NCBI RefSeq assembly: GCF_039541075.1
Contig: NZ_BAABFN010000001.1
Location: 1,184,665-1,248,664, forward strand
DNA: 64,000 bases
Direction of reading: 5' to 3'
From: Compostibacter hankyongensis
GTDB lineage: Bacteria; Bacteroidota; Bacteroidia; Chitinophagales; Chitinophagaceae
How positions within the stretch are numbered: the first letter of the stretch is position 1; the number at the start of each line of letters is the position of its first letter. The notes under the pieces were generated by a model, which did not search any database, was not told where the DNA came from, and saw only the letters and a list, made by a program, of their open reading frames with translations. Positions 16,906-26,165 of this stretch are shown one piece after another. Position numbers and translations under genes: made by a program.

Positions 16906-18834
16906 TCAGAAATGATGACGCACAAAGGCCTCAAGCGCAGCATAATGCGGCAGCCCGAGCCTGTCATAAAGCTGGGCGGTAAAAGCGTTCCGCTCCTCGG
17001 CCCGCTGCCAGAACTCGCGGGCGTCCGATCCCTGGAAAGGCACGTTGTCTTTCTGACTCTGGTGGATAAAGATGCCGTTCCTTTTCTGGATGACCTGTCC
17101 CGGGCTCATCGGTACCGCCATTTCTATTTCGTAAGGCTCCCATTCCGCCCAGGCGCCGCGGTACAGCCATACCCAGCAGTCCTTCATGAATTCCTCCTGC
17201 TTGAGCCGGTCGATGGCTTCGAATACGATATCCAGGCATATCTTATGGGTGCCGTGCGGATCGGCAAGATCCCCGGCGGCATAGATCTGATGCGGCTTTA
17301 CCCGGCGGATCAGGTCCATGGTAATGCGGATATCCTCTTCTCCCGGCGGGTTCTTCTCGATCTTGCCGGTTTCATAGAAAGGCAGGTTCAGGAAATGGAT
17401 ATGGTCGTCGGGGATACCCACATAACGGCAGGTGGCTTTGGCCTCACAGCGGCGGATCAGCCCTTTTATGGCGCGGATCTCCGTAGTGTCCATATCGCTC
17501 GGCCGCTTGGTCCTCAGAAAGGCGCGGGCGTCTTCCATGATCTCGGAAACATGACTTTTGTCGATCCCGAACATATCGTCGAAGCCGGCCACGAAGTCGA
17601 TGAAGCGGGTGACAAATTCGTCCCCCACGGCAATATTGCCCGAGGTCTGGTAACCCAGATGCACCTCGTGGCCCTGTTCATGCAGGCGGATAAAAGTACC
17701 CCCCATGGAAATGATATCGTCGTCCGGATGGGGTGAAAACAGGATTACCCGTTTGCTGGCGGGCTCCGAACGTTCGGGGTGGTTGGGGATATGCACATGT
17801 GGCTTCCCCCCGGGCCAGCCGGTGATGCAGTTTTTCATCCCGTTGAACACCATCAGGTTGATATCGTACGAAGGACCGAAATGCACCAGCAGGTCGCTCA
17901 GGCCGTGATCGTTATAATCGTTGTCCGTCAGCATGAGGATGGGCTTGTTCACCGACAGGGCGAGGGTGGATACCGCCTTGCGGATCATCTTCGGCGTCCA
18001 CTCGCATTCGCCGGTGAGCCAGGGCGACTTGAAGCGGGTCAGCTCGGCGGCGGCCTGCTCATCGAGGACAAAGGTGCAGTCAGGGTGCTGCTGCAAAACG
18101 GAAGCGGGCACCTGCTCCGTGTTGTGACCCTCCACGGCCCGCTGCACAACGGGCGCCTTGTGCTGGCCCCAGGCCAGCAGGATCACCTTCCGCGCCAGCA
18201 GGATATTGCTGATCCCCATGGTGATGGCGAGGCGCGGCACCTGGGCCATGTTGGAAAACTCGTAGGAGTTGGCCAGCCGTGTAGTGTTCTCCAGGGCGAT
18301 CAGGCGGGTGCGGGAATTGACGTTTGAGCCGGGTTCGTTGAAGCCGATGTGCCCGTTGTTGCCGATGCCGAGGATCTGCAGGTCTATTCCCCCCGCGGCA
18401 GCGATCTTTTCTTCATAGGCCAGACACCAGGCCTTTACCTGGTCTTTGGGAAGGGTACCGTCTGGGATATGGATGTTTTCCGGACGAATGTCCACATGGT
18501 TAAAAAGCTGTTCCTGCATAAAGCGGTGATAGCTCTGCAGCGCATCGGGCTCTATGGGATAATATTCGTCCAGGTTGAAGGTGATCACCCCCTCAAAGCT
18601 CAGTTCTTCCTCCTGATGCATGCGCACCAGCTCGGCATACAGGTTTTTGGGTGTGGAGCCGGTGGCCAGGCCAAGCACGCAGGGTTTACCGGCGGCCTGC
18701 TTCTCCCGGATAAGGGCGGCAATGGTCCGGGCTACCGATTCGGATCCTTCGCGGGCATTTTTAAAGATCTGTACCGGTATTTTTTCAAAGCTGTCCGTCA
18801 GGTCGATGTCCGCTGTGTTGGGTTTGGGATTCAA
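16906..18834 (-). CDS. nagB: Glucosamine-6-phosphate deaminase fused to a PIG-L-type deacetylase domain
   Basis: This 642-residue two-domain protein has NagB at residues about 15-290, with LATGSTP (56-62), NLDEYY (87-92) and the active-site loop GIGNNGHIGFNEPG. It converts glucosamine-6-phosphate to fructose-6-phosphate plus ammonia. Residues about 360-640 are a GlcNAc-PI deacetylase (PIG-L/LmbE) domain with the zinc motif HPDDD at 369-373 and a later DPHGTHK. Such long NagB proteins occur in Bacteroidota; the role of the second domain is not established, but deacetylation of an amino-sugar substrate before deamination is plausible. It is flanked by a GH20 hexosaminidase, pointing to GlcNAc catabolism. 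Confidence 0.93.
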   Translation of the reverse strand: MNPKPNTADIDLTDSFEKIPVQIFKNAREGSESVARTIAALIREKQAAGKPCVLGLATGSTPKNLYAELVRMHQEEELSFEGVITFNLDEYYPIEPDALQSYHRFMQEQLFNHVDIRPENIHIPDGTLPKDQVKAWCLAYEEKIAAAGGIDLQILGIGNNGHIGFNEPGSNVNSRTRLIALENTTRLANSYEFSNMAQVPRLAITMGISNILLARKVILLAWGQHKAPVVQRAVEGHNTEQVPASVLQQHPDCTFVLDEQAAAELTRFKSPWLTGECEWTPKMIRKAVSTLALSVNKPILMLTDNDYNDHGLSDLLVHFGPSYDINLMVFNGMKNCITGWPGGKPHVHIPNHPERSEPASKRVILFSPHPDDDIISMGGTFIRLHEQGHEVHLGYQTSGNIAVGDEFVTRFIDFVAGFDDMFGIDKSHVSEIMEDARAFLRTKRPSDMDTTEIRAIKGLIRRCEAKATCRYVGIPDDHIHFLNLPFYETGKIEKNPPGEEDIRITMDLIRRVKPHQIYAAGDLADPHGTHKICLDIVFEAIDRLKQEEFMKDCWVWLYRGAWAEWEPYEIEMAVPMSPGQVIQKRNGIFIHQSQKDNVPFQGSDAREFWQRAEERNAFTAQLYDRLGLPHYAALEAFVRHHF

Positions 18835-19157
18835 TAGTCTAAGGTTTAAAGTTTAAGGTCTAAAGTCGATCTGTCTGAAATGAAACTTGTTCCGGTTTCG
18901 GGTTTGAAGTTTCTGGTTTCTGGTTTACGTCGTTCACAAAGAGTTTTAGCGGTCTCCGTGAAACGCAGTTCGGCAACGCCATTTAAAAATAATTCAATCC
19001 CGTTGCCAATGCGGTGCATTTATCTCGCGTACTATGATTTTTAAAGGCCTCGATGAAGGCTCCGCCTTTCTGGTTTGATAAAGTCATCATCAAATCAGCA
19101 CATCATCAAACCCTTAAAATGCCTTTCACCTTTTACCCTTCACCTTTTGCCTTTCTT
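18835..19157. repeat. Composite heptad-repeat island between GH20 and nagB genes
   Basis: No gene was seen in this 323-base gap. Read on the minus strand from the GH20 stop codon it has AAAGGTG-type heptads (19121-19156), the GCATTTTAAG core (19113-19122), TTTGATGATGTG-type units (about 19073-19111), unrelated unique sequence, AAACCAG-type units (about 18893-18925), a GTTTCAT core (18877-18886) and TTTAAAC/TTAGACC heptads reaching the nagB start codon. The order is the same as in the island at 51437-51633. Confidence 0.82.
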
Positions 19158-20873
19158 TTACTTGGGGGTTCCGGTGCTGTCGGTTTTGAAGATATCAAAA
19201 TAGCTGGTGCCCCAAAGCCGGTAGCGGGCATACTGTGTTTTCAGTCTGTCGGTGAAATCGTTGAAATTCTTTTTTTCTTTCGGAGACCAGGCTATTTCCG
19301 CCAGCGCCGCCGCCCGGGGGAATAGCATATATTCCACTTTGGAAGGCCAGGCGATATATTCCGTCCAGAGATTGGCCTGTACGCCTTTGATATACTGCGC
19401 CTCATCGGCAGTCAGCTCCTTGGGGAAGGGCTCGTAGCTGTATACCTTTTCCAGGGGCAGGTTCCCGCCGATGGACAGGCTGTCGTGGTTGTCAGACTGG
19501 TAATAATCCAGATAGCAGTAGGTGGTGGGGCTCATGACCACATCGTGGTGCTGCTTGGCCGCTTCGATACCGCCTTTTTCGCCCCGCCAGCTCATTACCG
19601 TGGCATTGGGGGCGAGTCCGCCTTCCAGGATCTCATCCCATCCGATGATCTCCCTTCCCTTGCTGTTCAGGTATTTTTCGATGCGCTGTACAAAATAGCT
19701 CTGCAGCCCTTCTTCGTTTTTTAATCCTTTTTCCCGGATCAGCTTCTGGCAAAACGCGGAGCGCTTCCAGTTGTCCTTCGGGCATTCGTCGCCGCCGATA
19801 TGGATGTACTTGGACGGGAAAAGCTGTATCACCTCGTCCAGCACGTTTTCGAGGAAGGTAAAGGTGTATTCGGTCGGCGCATATACGTCCTGGAACACAC
19901 CCCAGGTCTGTTGTACCTGCTTGCCGGTACGGGGGCCGTTCCAGGGGGTCTTACCGATTTTGGTAGATTCGTTGGGGAAGCAGCTCAGCTGCGGATAGGC
20001 GGCGATGGCCGCGGAGGAATGGCCCGGCATCTCGATTTCGGGGATGATGGTGATATACCGGTCTGCCGCATACCGTACGATGTCTTTGATCTGCTCCTGC
20101 GTATAGAAGCCCCCGCTGCGGGTTTTATCATTTCCGTCCCCGGGGTGATGGCCGATGATGGTGCCGTTTCTCCAGGCGCCGACTTCGGTCAGGCGGGGAT
20201 ATTTCTTGATCTCAATACGCCAGCCCTGGTCTTCCGTGAGGTGCCAGTGGAAGGTGTTCATCTTCTGCAGAGCCAGATAGTCGATGAATTGCTTGACAAA
20301 TGCAGTATCAAAGAAATGACGGCCGCAGTCGAGCATCATGCCGCGGTAAGCAAAACGCGGGTGATCCGTTATCTTCACCGCAGGGATCTTCAGTGACTGG
20401 GAGCGGTCCGGCGGCAGGAGCTGGATGAGCGTCTGCATACCATAAAAAACGCCTTCTTCATTGTCCCCGTTGATGTTCACCTTGTCGCCCGTCACCTCCA
20501 TATTATAGGCGCCCGGGATTTTGTATTCTATTTTCTCGTAATTGAGCACGACCACGTTGGAAGCAGGAATATCCTCCCCGTTTTTGCTGAGGTCCTTTAC
20601 CTGCAGCTGAAAGCCATAGTACTTTTGCAGATAAGCGTTAAAAAACCGTATGGATTTTTCCAGACCGGTGCCTGACATCACCAGCATGGTAGAGGGGTTG
20701 ATGGTGAAGTGCCCGGCCTGTTTTTCCACTTTTACGGGCGCCGGGATGATGCTCACCGGGGCCAGGCTGCTGTCTGTGTCAGTGCCGCCGCCGGAAGTGC
20801 TGTTGGAAGTGCAGGACAGCTGGGCCAGGGGCACCAGTAACATAAGCAAGCAGGTATGCCTGAATCGAAACAT
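19158..20873 (-). CDS. Beta-N-acetylhexosaminidase, glycoside hydrolase family 20
   Basis: The 571-residue lipoprotein (signal MFRFRHTCLLMLLVPLAQLS then Cys21) has a GH20b-type N-terminal domain (about 40-170) and the GH20 TIM barrel from about 173. The catalytic Asp362-Glu363 pair is in HIGGDECPKDNW, and substrate-site segments FHWHLTEDQGWRIEIK and IPEIEMPGHSSAAI are intact. GH20 enzymes release terminal beta-linked GlcNAc or GalNAc from chitooligomers and glycoproteins by substrate-assisted catalysis. The lipid anchor places it at the periplasmic or outer-membrane face. Together with the downstream NagB-PIG-L, LacI and SusCD genes it makes a coherent amino-sugar locus. Confidence 0.95.
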   Translation of the reverse strand: MFRFRHTCLLMLLVPLAQLSCTSNSTSGGGTDTDSSLAPVSIIPAPVKVEKQAGHFTINPSTMLVMSGTGLEKSIRFFNAYLQKYYGFQLQVKDLSKNGEDIPASNVVVLNYEKIEYKIPGAYNMEVTGDKVNINGDNEEGVFYGMQTLIQLLPPDRSQSLKIPAVKITDHPRFAYRGMMLDCGRHFFDTAFVKQFIDYLALQKMNTFHWHLTEDQGWRIEIKKYPRLTEVGAWRNGTIIGHHPGDGNDKTRSGGFYTQEQIKDIVRYAADRYITIIPEIEMPGHSSAAIAAYPQLSCFPNESTKIGKTPWNGPRTGKQVQQTWGVFQDVYAPTEYTFTFLENVLDEVIQLFPSKYIHIGGDECPKDNWKRSAFCQKLIREKGLKNEEGLQSYFVQRIEKYLNSKGREIIGWDEILEGGLAPNATVMSWRGEKGGIEAAKQHHDVVMSPTTYCYLDYYQSDNHDSLSIGGNLPLEKVYSYEPFPKELTADEAQYIKGVQANLWTEYIAWPSKVEYMLFPRAAALAEIAWSPKEKKNFNDFTDRLKTQYARYRLWGTSYFDIFKTDSTGTPK

Positions 20874-21028
20874 GGTGAAAGGTTTTACAGGTGACGGCGC
20901 AGACGGGTTGTCCCGGAGGCCGGATTCGGGTTAATCGGTTATAAAGCAAAGCAAGTCCAAAAGAACGACAAAAATATTTAAAATGCGGCAGGACAAGGGG
21001 CTCTTTTTTTAAAAGCGCAGAAAATTGC

Positions 21029-21057
21029 TTGGAAATGTAAATTATTTTATAATTTTA
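21029..21057 (+). promoter_or_regulatory. Candidate promoter of the threonine operon
   Basis: A TTG at 21029-21031 and TAATTTTA at 21050-21057, separated by 18 bases, resemble the Bacteroidota -33/-7 pair (TTG and TAnnTTTG, the last base being A here). Transcription would begin about 21064, some 15 bases before the leader-peptide ATG. Confidence 0.5.
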
Positions 21058-21078
21058 CACCCTCAATTTTCGATCTCC

Positions 21079-21183
21079 ATGAATGCAACAGGTAAACAAA
21101 GGGTTTTTCGGACAACAGTATCAGCACTGATTTCCGGGACCATTATTATTACCTGCATGCGATCATGGAGGCAGGAACTGTAA
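21079..21183 (+). CDS. thrL: Threonine-operon leader peptide (attenuator)
   Basis: A 34-codon open frame starts at ATG 21079 and stops at TAA 21181-21183. Its peptide contains the stretch RTTVSALISGTIIIT: five Thr codons in all, and four Ile codons, of which four Thr and all four Ile fall within residues 12-25. Threonine and isoleucine are the end products controlled in E. coli by the thrL attenuator. It is followed 20 bases later by a strong terminator hairpin and then by thrA, exactly the arrangement of ribosome-mediated transcription attenuation. The frame is too short to be judged by similarity; the call rests on codon content and context. Confidence 0.75.
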   Translation: MNATGKQRVFRTTVSALISGTIIITCMRSWRQEL

Positions 21184-21203
21184 TGCACCTAAAGAAGCAG
21201 CCG

Positions 21204-21244
21204 CAGCGCCTTCCTCCGAAACGGGGAAGGCGCTGTGTTTTTTA
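21204..21244 (+). terminator. Attenuator terminator upstream of thrA
   Basis: CAGCGCCTTCC (21204-21214) pairs perfectly with GGAAGGCGCTG (21225-21235), giving an 11-bp stem. A T-rich tract of six T follows at 21238-21243. The alternative pairing of GGAGGcAGG (21167-21175, over the end of the leader-peptide frame) with CCttCCTCC (21209-21217) would open this hairpin and could serve as antiterminator when ribosomes stall on the Thr/Ile codons. Confidence 0.85.
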
Positions 21245-21289
21245 TAGCCGCTGACGATTGCTTAACACAAAATGCTGTAACAGAGAAAC

Positions 21290-23737
21290 ATGAAGATTTT
21301 AAAGTTCGGGGGTACTTCGGTAGGATCCGTGGAAAGCATCCGTACGCTGGCCGGCATTGTAAGATCAACGCTGCAGGAAGGGCAGCGCGTTGCCGTAGTG
21401 ACCTCCGCTATGGGGGGTATTACCAATTGTCTGCTGGAGATGGCGGCCCAGGCCGAAGCCGGAAGCGACTTCCATGTATTGCTGCAGAAGATGGAGCAGC
21501 GCCATCTTGAAGTGATCAAGGCCCTGATCGCTGTAAAGCGGCAGAACCCCGTGATCATGCAGCTGAAGATCTTCATGAACGAGCTGGAAGACCTGCTGCA
21601 GGGGGTAAAAGCCGTTGGGGAGCTTTCCGCCAGGACCCAGGACAGCATTGTCGGCTATGGCGAGCTTTGCTCCACCTTTATCGTGGCCCAGCTGTTACAG
21701 CAGGATCACCCGGACGCCCGGTTTGCGGACGCCCGGCTATGGATCAAAACAGACAGCGCCTATGGCCATGCCCGGGTGAACCAGGAGCTGACCGACCAGC
21801 TGATCCGGGATGCGTTCCGGGATAATCCCGCCGCTGTGTTCTGTATTACCGGCTTTGTGGCCAGCAATGAAAAAGGACAGACCACTACCCTCGGGCGCGG
21901 GGGCAGCGATTATACCGCCGCGCTGGTAGGTGCGGCCATAGAGGCCGAGGAGATACAGATATGGACGGATGTGGACGGTTTTATGACCGCCGATCCGCGG
22001 ATGGTCAGCAAGGCCTTTACCCTGCCGGAGATATCCTATACCGAGGCGATGGAGCTGACCTATTTCGGCGCCAAGGTGATCTATCCGCCCACGATGATCC
22101 CGGCTTTTGAGAAGCGTATACCCATTGTGATCCGGAACACCTTCAATCCCTCCTTTACCGGTACCGTGATCCGTGAGCATGCCCATCGCAACGGCCACCT
22201 CATCCGCGGCATCTCTTCCATCAGCGATGTCAGCCTGATCAACCTGCAGGGCAGCGGCATGGTGGGCAGAACAGGCTTCAGCGGCCGCCTTTTCTCGCTG
22301 CTGGCCAGGGAAGGGATCAATATTATCCTGATCACCCAGGCTTCTTCAGAACATAGTATAACCCTGGCCGTGAGTCCGAAGGACGCCGCCAACGCCCGCC
22401 GGCTTATTGCAGCCGAGTTTGAGCTGGAACTACAGACCGGCAAGCTGGAAATTCCCCGTGTGGAGGATGAACTTTCTGTGCTGGCCGTGGTCGGGGAAAA
22501 TATGAAACACACCAGCGGCGTGAGCGGCAAGCTGTTTAACGCACTGGGCAGAAACGGCGTAAACGTGACAGCTATTGCACAGGGATCCTCGGAGTACAAC
22601 ATATCCGTGGTGATCCGTAAAAACGACCTGGCCAAGGCCCTCAACTTAGTACATGAGGCCTTCTTCCTCTCCCGGATAAAAACCCTGAATGTGTTTTATC
22701 TCGGCGTGGGCAATATCGGGAAAACCCTGCTGCGTCAGGTAAAGGACCATGAAGCCTACCTGCTGGAGCACAATGCGCTCCGGATCAATATGGTAGCCAT
22801 TACCAATACGCGGCAGATGCTGTTTCGCGAAGCCGGCATACCACTTCAGCAATGGGAGCGGCTGATGCAGGAAGGGGGAGAGCCGGCCGACCTGGAGCAG
22901 TTTATCTCCCGCATGAAGGCCATGAACCTGCCCAACAGCGTATTTATCGATAATTCGGCCAGCGCCGACGTGGTGAACCATTATGCTTCGCTGTTTGCCG
23001 CCAGCATTTCGGTGGTGACCTGTAACAAGATCGGGAATTCGGGCTCCTATGAGCAATACAAGGCCTTCAAGGCCGCGGTGAAGAAGCATGGCGTGAACTT
23101 CCTGTACGAGACCAATGTGGGCGCCGGGCTGCCGATCATCAAAACCCTGCAGGACCTGCTGGTGAGCGGGGATAAGATCATGAGGATAGAAGCTATCCTG
23201 TCCGGCACCATTTCTTTTATCTTTAATGAATTTAAAGGAGACAGAAGGTTTTATGATGTCGTAAAAGAAGCCCGGGCAAAGGGGTATACCGAACCCGATC
23301 CCCGCGACGATCTCAGCGGGCTGGACTTTATGCGGAAGATGCTGATCCTCGCCCGGGATTCCGGATATGGTGTGGAAATGGAAGATGTGGAGATCGAGCC
23401 CATCCTCCCGGAAAGCTGTATGCAGGCGACTTCGGTGGACGCATTTTTCGAAACCTTATTGCAGGAAGATGCGTATTTTGAGGAGCTGAAGCAGCGGGCC
23501 GAGCGCGAAGGGAAGGTGCTGCGTTATATCGGCGTGCTGGAAGACGGTAAGGTAAGCATCCGGCTGCAGGCTATCGATGACCGGCATCCTTTTTACGCGC
23601 TGTCCGGCAGCGATAACATCATCGCCTTTACCACGAACCGCTATACCGCCTGTCCGCTGGTGGTGAAGGGCCCCGGCGCCGGCGCCGAAGTTACCGCGGC
23701 AGGGGTGTTTGCCGATCTGGTGAAGTGCGCTAATTAG
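21290..23737 (+). CDS. thrA: Bifunctional aspartokinase / homoserine dehydrogenase I
   Basis: The 815-residue fusion catalyses the first and third steps of threonine and methionine synthesis from aspartate. The aspartokinase part (about 1-300) begins with the signature MKILKFGGTSVGS and contains TTLGRGGSDYTAALVG. Two ACT regulatory domains lie at about 310-460 (VSLINLQGSGMVGRTGFSGRLF; ITLAVS). The homoserine dehydrogenase part starts at about 467 with the nucleotide-binding YLGVGNIGKTLL and includes ETNVGAGLPIIKTLQDLL. It is the first gene of thrABC and sits behind a Thr/Ile leader peptide and terminator, so end-product control by attenuation is likely in addition to allosteric feedback through the ACT domains. 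Confidence 0.96.
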   Translation: MKILKFGGTSVGSVESIRTLAGIVRSTLQEGQRVAVVTSAMGGITNCLLEMAAQAEAGSDFHVLLQKMEQRHLEVIKALIAVKRQNPVIMQLKIFMNELEDLLQGVKAVGELSARTQDSIVGYGELCSTFIVAQLLQQDHPDARFADARLWIKTDSAYGHARVNQELTDQLIRDAFRDNPAAVFCITGFVASNEKGQTTTLGRGGSDYTAALVGAAIEAEEIQIWTDVDGFMTADPRMVSKAFTLPEISYTEAMELTYFGAKVIYPPTMIPAFEKRIPIVIRNTFNPSFTGTVIREHAHRNGHLIRGISSISDVSLINLQGSGMVGRTGFSGRLFSLLAREGINIILITQASSEHSITLAVSPKDAANARRLIAAEFELELQTGKLEIPRVEDELSVLAVVGENMKHTSGVSGKLFNALGRNGVNVTAIAQGSSEYNISVVIRKNDLAKALNLVHEAFFLSRIKTLNVFYLGVGNIGKTLLRQVKDHEAYLLEHNALRINMVAITNTRQMLFREAGIPLQQWERLMQEGGEPADLEQFISRMKAMNLPNSVFIDNSASADVVNHYASLFAASISVVTCNKIGNSGSYEQYKAFKAAVKKHGVNFLYETNVGAGLPIIKTLQDLLVSGDKIMRIEAILSGTISFIFNEFKGDRRFYDVVKEARAKGYTEPDPRDDLSGLDFMRKMLILARDSGYGVEMEDVEIEPILPESCMQATSVDAFFETLLQEDAYFEELKQRAEREGKVLRYIGVLEDGKVSIRLQAIDDRHPFYALSGSDNIIAFTTNRYTACPLVVKGPGAGAEVTAAGVFADLVKCAN

Positions 23738-23775
23738 AAACCGGAAACTGAGAAACAAGAAACTATAAATAGATC

Positions 23776-24720
23776 ATGGGCGACGATTGTTGTAAATCCG
23801 TAAAAGTGTTTGCCCCGGCCACCGTGGCCAATGTGGTATGCGGCTTTGACGTGCTGGGCTTTGCCGTATATGCGCCGGGCGATGAGGTCATCATGCGGCT
23901 CACCGACGAAGCGGGTGTAAAGATAAAAGCCATACACGGGGATGAAGGAAAGCTGCCACTGGACCCGGCAAAGAATACCGTGAGCGCCGCTGTGATCGAT
24001 TATCTGCAGGCTATCGGCGAGCCGGAGCGTGGCGTAGAAATTACCCTTTTTAAAAAGATGCCGGTAGGCAGCGGTCTGGGCTCCAGCGCCGCCAGCACGG
24101 TAGCCGGCCTCTTTGCCATCAACACCCTGCTGGAGGAACGTCTTCCGCGGGAAGCCCTGCTGCCTTTTGCCATGGCCGGAGAGCAGCTGGCCTGCGGGCA
24201 GGGACATGCGGATAATGTGGCTCCCGCGCTTATGGGCGGCTTTGTGCTGATCCGCAGCTATGACCCGCTCGACGTCATCCGCCTGCATACCCCTCCGGGA
24301 CTGGTATGCGCGCTCATCCACCCTCACCTCGAAGTCGCCACCCGCGACGCCCGGCGGATCATCCGGCAACAGGTATCTCTGAAAGATGCGGTACAGCAGT
24401 GGGGGAATATCGCCGGTCTGGTCAGCGGGCTCTATCGCGAAGATCATGCGCTTATCAGCCGGTCGCTTCAGGATGTGATCATAGAGCCGGTGCGTTCCAT
24501 GCTGATCCCCGATTTTTATACCCTGAAGCAGAAAGCCCTGGACCAGGGTGCGCTGGGCTTTGGCATCTCCGGTTCCGGTCCCGCCGTCTTTGCCCTCAGC
24601 ACAGACCAGGACACCGCCTGTAGCATCAGGGATGCCGTACAGGAACATCTCCGTACGCTGGGCATCGAATCGGACGGCTACGTTTCCCAGGTCAATGCCG
24701 AAGGCCCCCGCATTATGTAA
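23776..24720 (+). CDS. thrB: Homoserine kinase
   Basis: This 314-residue GHMP-family kinase phosphorylates homoserine for ThrC. The N-terminal fold start VFAPATVANVVCGFDVLGFA, the ATP-loop motif PVGSGLGSSAASTVAG and the C-terminal GISGSGPAVFAL motif are all intact. It follows thrA after 38 bases that contain a short AAACCGG-type repeat, and thrC follows 73 bases later, so all three are one operon. The ATG at 23776 gives a short extra MGDDCCKSVK before the conserved core, with a CC pair of unknown significance. Confidence 0.96.
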   Translation: MGDDCCKSVKVFAPATVANVVCGFDVLGFAVYAPGDEVIMRLTDEAGVKIKAIHGDEGKLPLDPAKNTVSAAVIDYLQAIGEPERGVEITLFKKMPVGSGLGSSAASTVAGLFAINTLLEERLPREALLPFAMAGEQLACGQGHADNVAPALMGGFVLIRSYDPLDVIRLHTPPGLVCALIHPHLEVATRDARRIIRQQVSLKDAVQQWGNIAGLVSGLYREDHALISRSLQDVIIEPVRSMLIPDFYTLKQKALDQGALGFGISGSGPAVFALSTDQDTACSIRDAVQEHLRTLGIESDGYVSQVNAEGPRIM

Positions 24721-24793
24721 GGATGCGCAGACTAAAACGTTAACCCATTTCATAGGATGCCGGAAAGCCGGCGTGTGCATAAAACAGGAAGGG

Positions 24794-26098
24794 ATGCAGT
24801 ACTACAGTACAAAGGATAAACATACAAAAGCAGATTTCCCCCAAGCGGTTTTTCAAAGCCTCCCGCCCGATAACGGGCTTTATATGCCGGAGAAGCTTCC
24901 CCGGCTGGAAGAGGCGTTTATAAAAAAACTCGGCGGCTTCTCTTTTCCCGAGATAGCCTTCCGGGTGGCTTCCGCCCTGCTGGAAGAGGCCATATCCGCG
25001 TCCAGGCTCCGGGAGATCATCGATGAAGCGGTTAACTTCCCGGCGCCGGCGGTACCCCTGGGAAAAGATACCTATGTGCTGGAGCTGTTCCATGGCCCCT
25101 CCCTGGCGTTTAAGGATTTCGGCGCCCGCTTTATGAGCCGGGTGATGGCTTATTTTCTTGAGCAGCAAACTCGCCCCCTTGACATTCTTGTGGCCACCTC
25201 CGGCGATACCGGCGGCGCCGTAGCCCTCGGATTTTATGATGTGCCGCATATCCGGGTGACCATCTTATACCCCTCGGGTAAGGTCAGTCCCGTGCAGGAG
25301 CAGCAGCTGACCACGCTGGGAAAAAACATCCGCGCCCTCGAGGTGAAGGGCAGCTTTGATGATTGTCAGCGGCTGGTAAAACAGGCTTTCCTGGATCCGG
25401 AGCTCAGCAAGACCCTGCAGCTTTCTTCCGCTAACTCTATTAATATTGCCCGGCTGATCCCGCAGACCTTTTACTACTTCCATGCCTGGGCCCAGCTGCA
25501 GCAGGCGGGCCATACCGCCCCTCCGGTGTTTTCGGTTCCCAGCGGCAATTTCGGTAATCTTACCGCGGGAGTAATGGCCTGGAAGATGGGCTTACCGGTA
25601 GCCCGTTTTGTGGCTTCCACCAATGTGAACGACGAGGTGCCGGTATACCTTCGCACGGGCGTATTTGAGCCGCGACCCTCCCTGCATACCCTTTCCAATG
25701 CCATGGATGTGGGCAACCCGAGCAATTTTGCCAGGCTGCTGGAGCTGCTGGGCGGTGCGGAAGATATGGGCGGTCTGCTTTCGGGATACAGCTTCACCGA
25801 CGAAGCTACCCGCGAGGCCATCCGGAGCGTTTTCACCCAACACGGTTATGTAATGTGTCCGCACACCGCCGTCGCTTATCTGGGCCTGCAGGAATTTCGG
25901 CGGGAAAGCGGAACCGGTAACCCGGGTGTTTTCCTCTCCACAGCGCATCCCTGCAAGTTCCCGGATGTATATGAAACGGATATGCAGCCGGCCATCGTCC
26001 TTCCCGAACAGCTGGCGTCGCTGAACGGAAAGCAAAAGCAGGCTGTGGTTATGGAGAACGACTTTTCGCAGTTAAAAGAGATATTGCTGCGCGGATAA
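24794..26098 (+). CDS. thrC: Threonine synthase
   Basis: This 434-residue PLP enzyme converts O-phosphohomoserine to threonine. The PLP lysine is in LELFHGPSLAFKDFGARF, the phosphate-binding region is ATSGDTGGAVALGFY, and PSGNFGNLTAGVMAWKMG follows. The start at 24794 is preceded by AGGAAGGG and gives the family-typical MQYYSTKDK. The frame is open further upstream into thrB, but that extension overlaps coding sequence and is not believable. It ends the threonine operon; no terminator is obvious before the next gene. Confidence 0.96.
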   Translation: MQYYSTKDKHTKADFPQAVFQSLPPDNGLYMPEKLPRLEEAFIKKLGGFSFPEIAFRVASALLEEAISASRLREIIDEAVNFPAPAVPLGKDTYVLELFHGPSLAFKDFGARFMSRVMAYFLEQQTRPLDILVATSGDTGGAVALGFYDVPHIRVTILYPSGKVSPVQEQQLTTLGKNIRALEVKGSFDDCQRLVKQAFLDPELSKTLQLSSANSINIARLIPQTFYYFHAWAQLQQAGHTAPPVFSVPSGNFGNLTAGVMAWKMGLPVARFVASTNVNDEVPVYLRTGVFEPRPSLHTLSNAMDVGNPSNFARLLELLGGAEDMGGLLSGYSFTDEATREAIRSVFTQHGYVMCPHTAVAYLGLQEFRRESGTGNPGVFLSTAHPCKFPDVYETDMQPAIVLPEQLASLNGKQKQAVVMENDFSQLKEILLRG

Positions 26099-26165
26099 TC
26101 AATCAAGAAAGCCGGACCATCCGACTTTTTTTCCGCGATGCCATACGACCGAAAATCCGATCCTC

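Noticed and set aside
24548..24793. An N-terminal extension of threonine synthase
   Set aside because: It overlaps the thrB coding region in another frame, and the family N-terminus fits the ATG at 24794.
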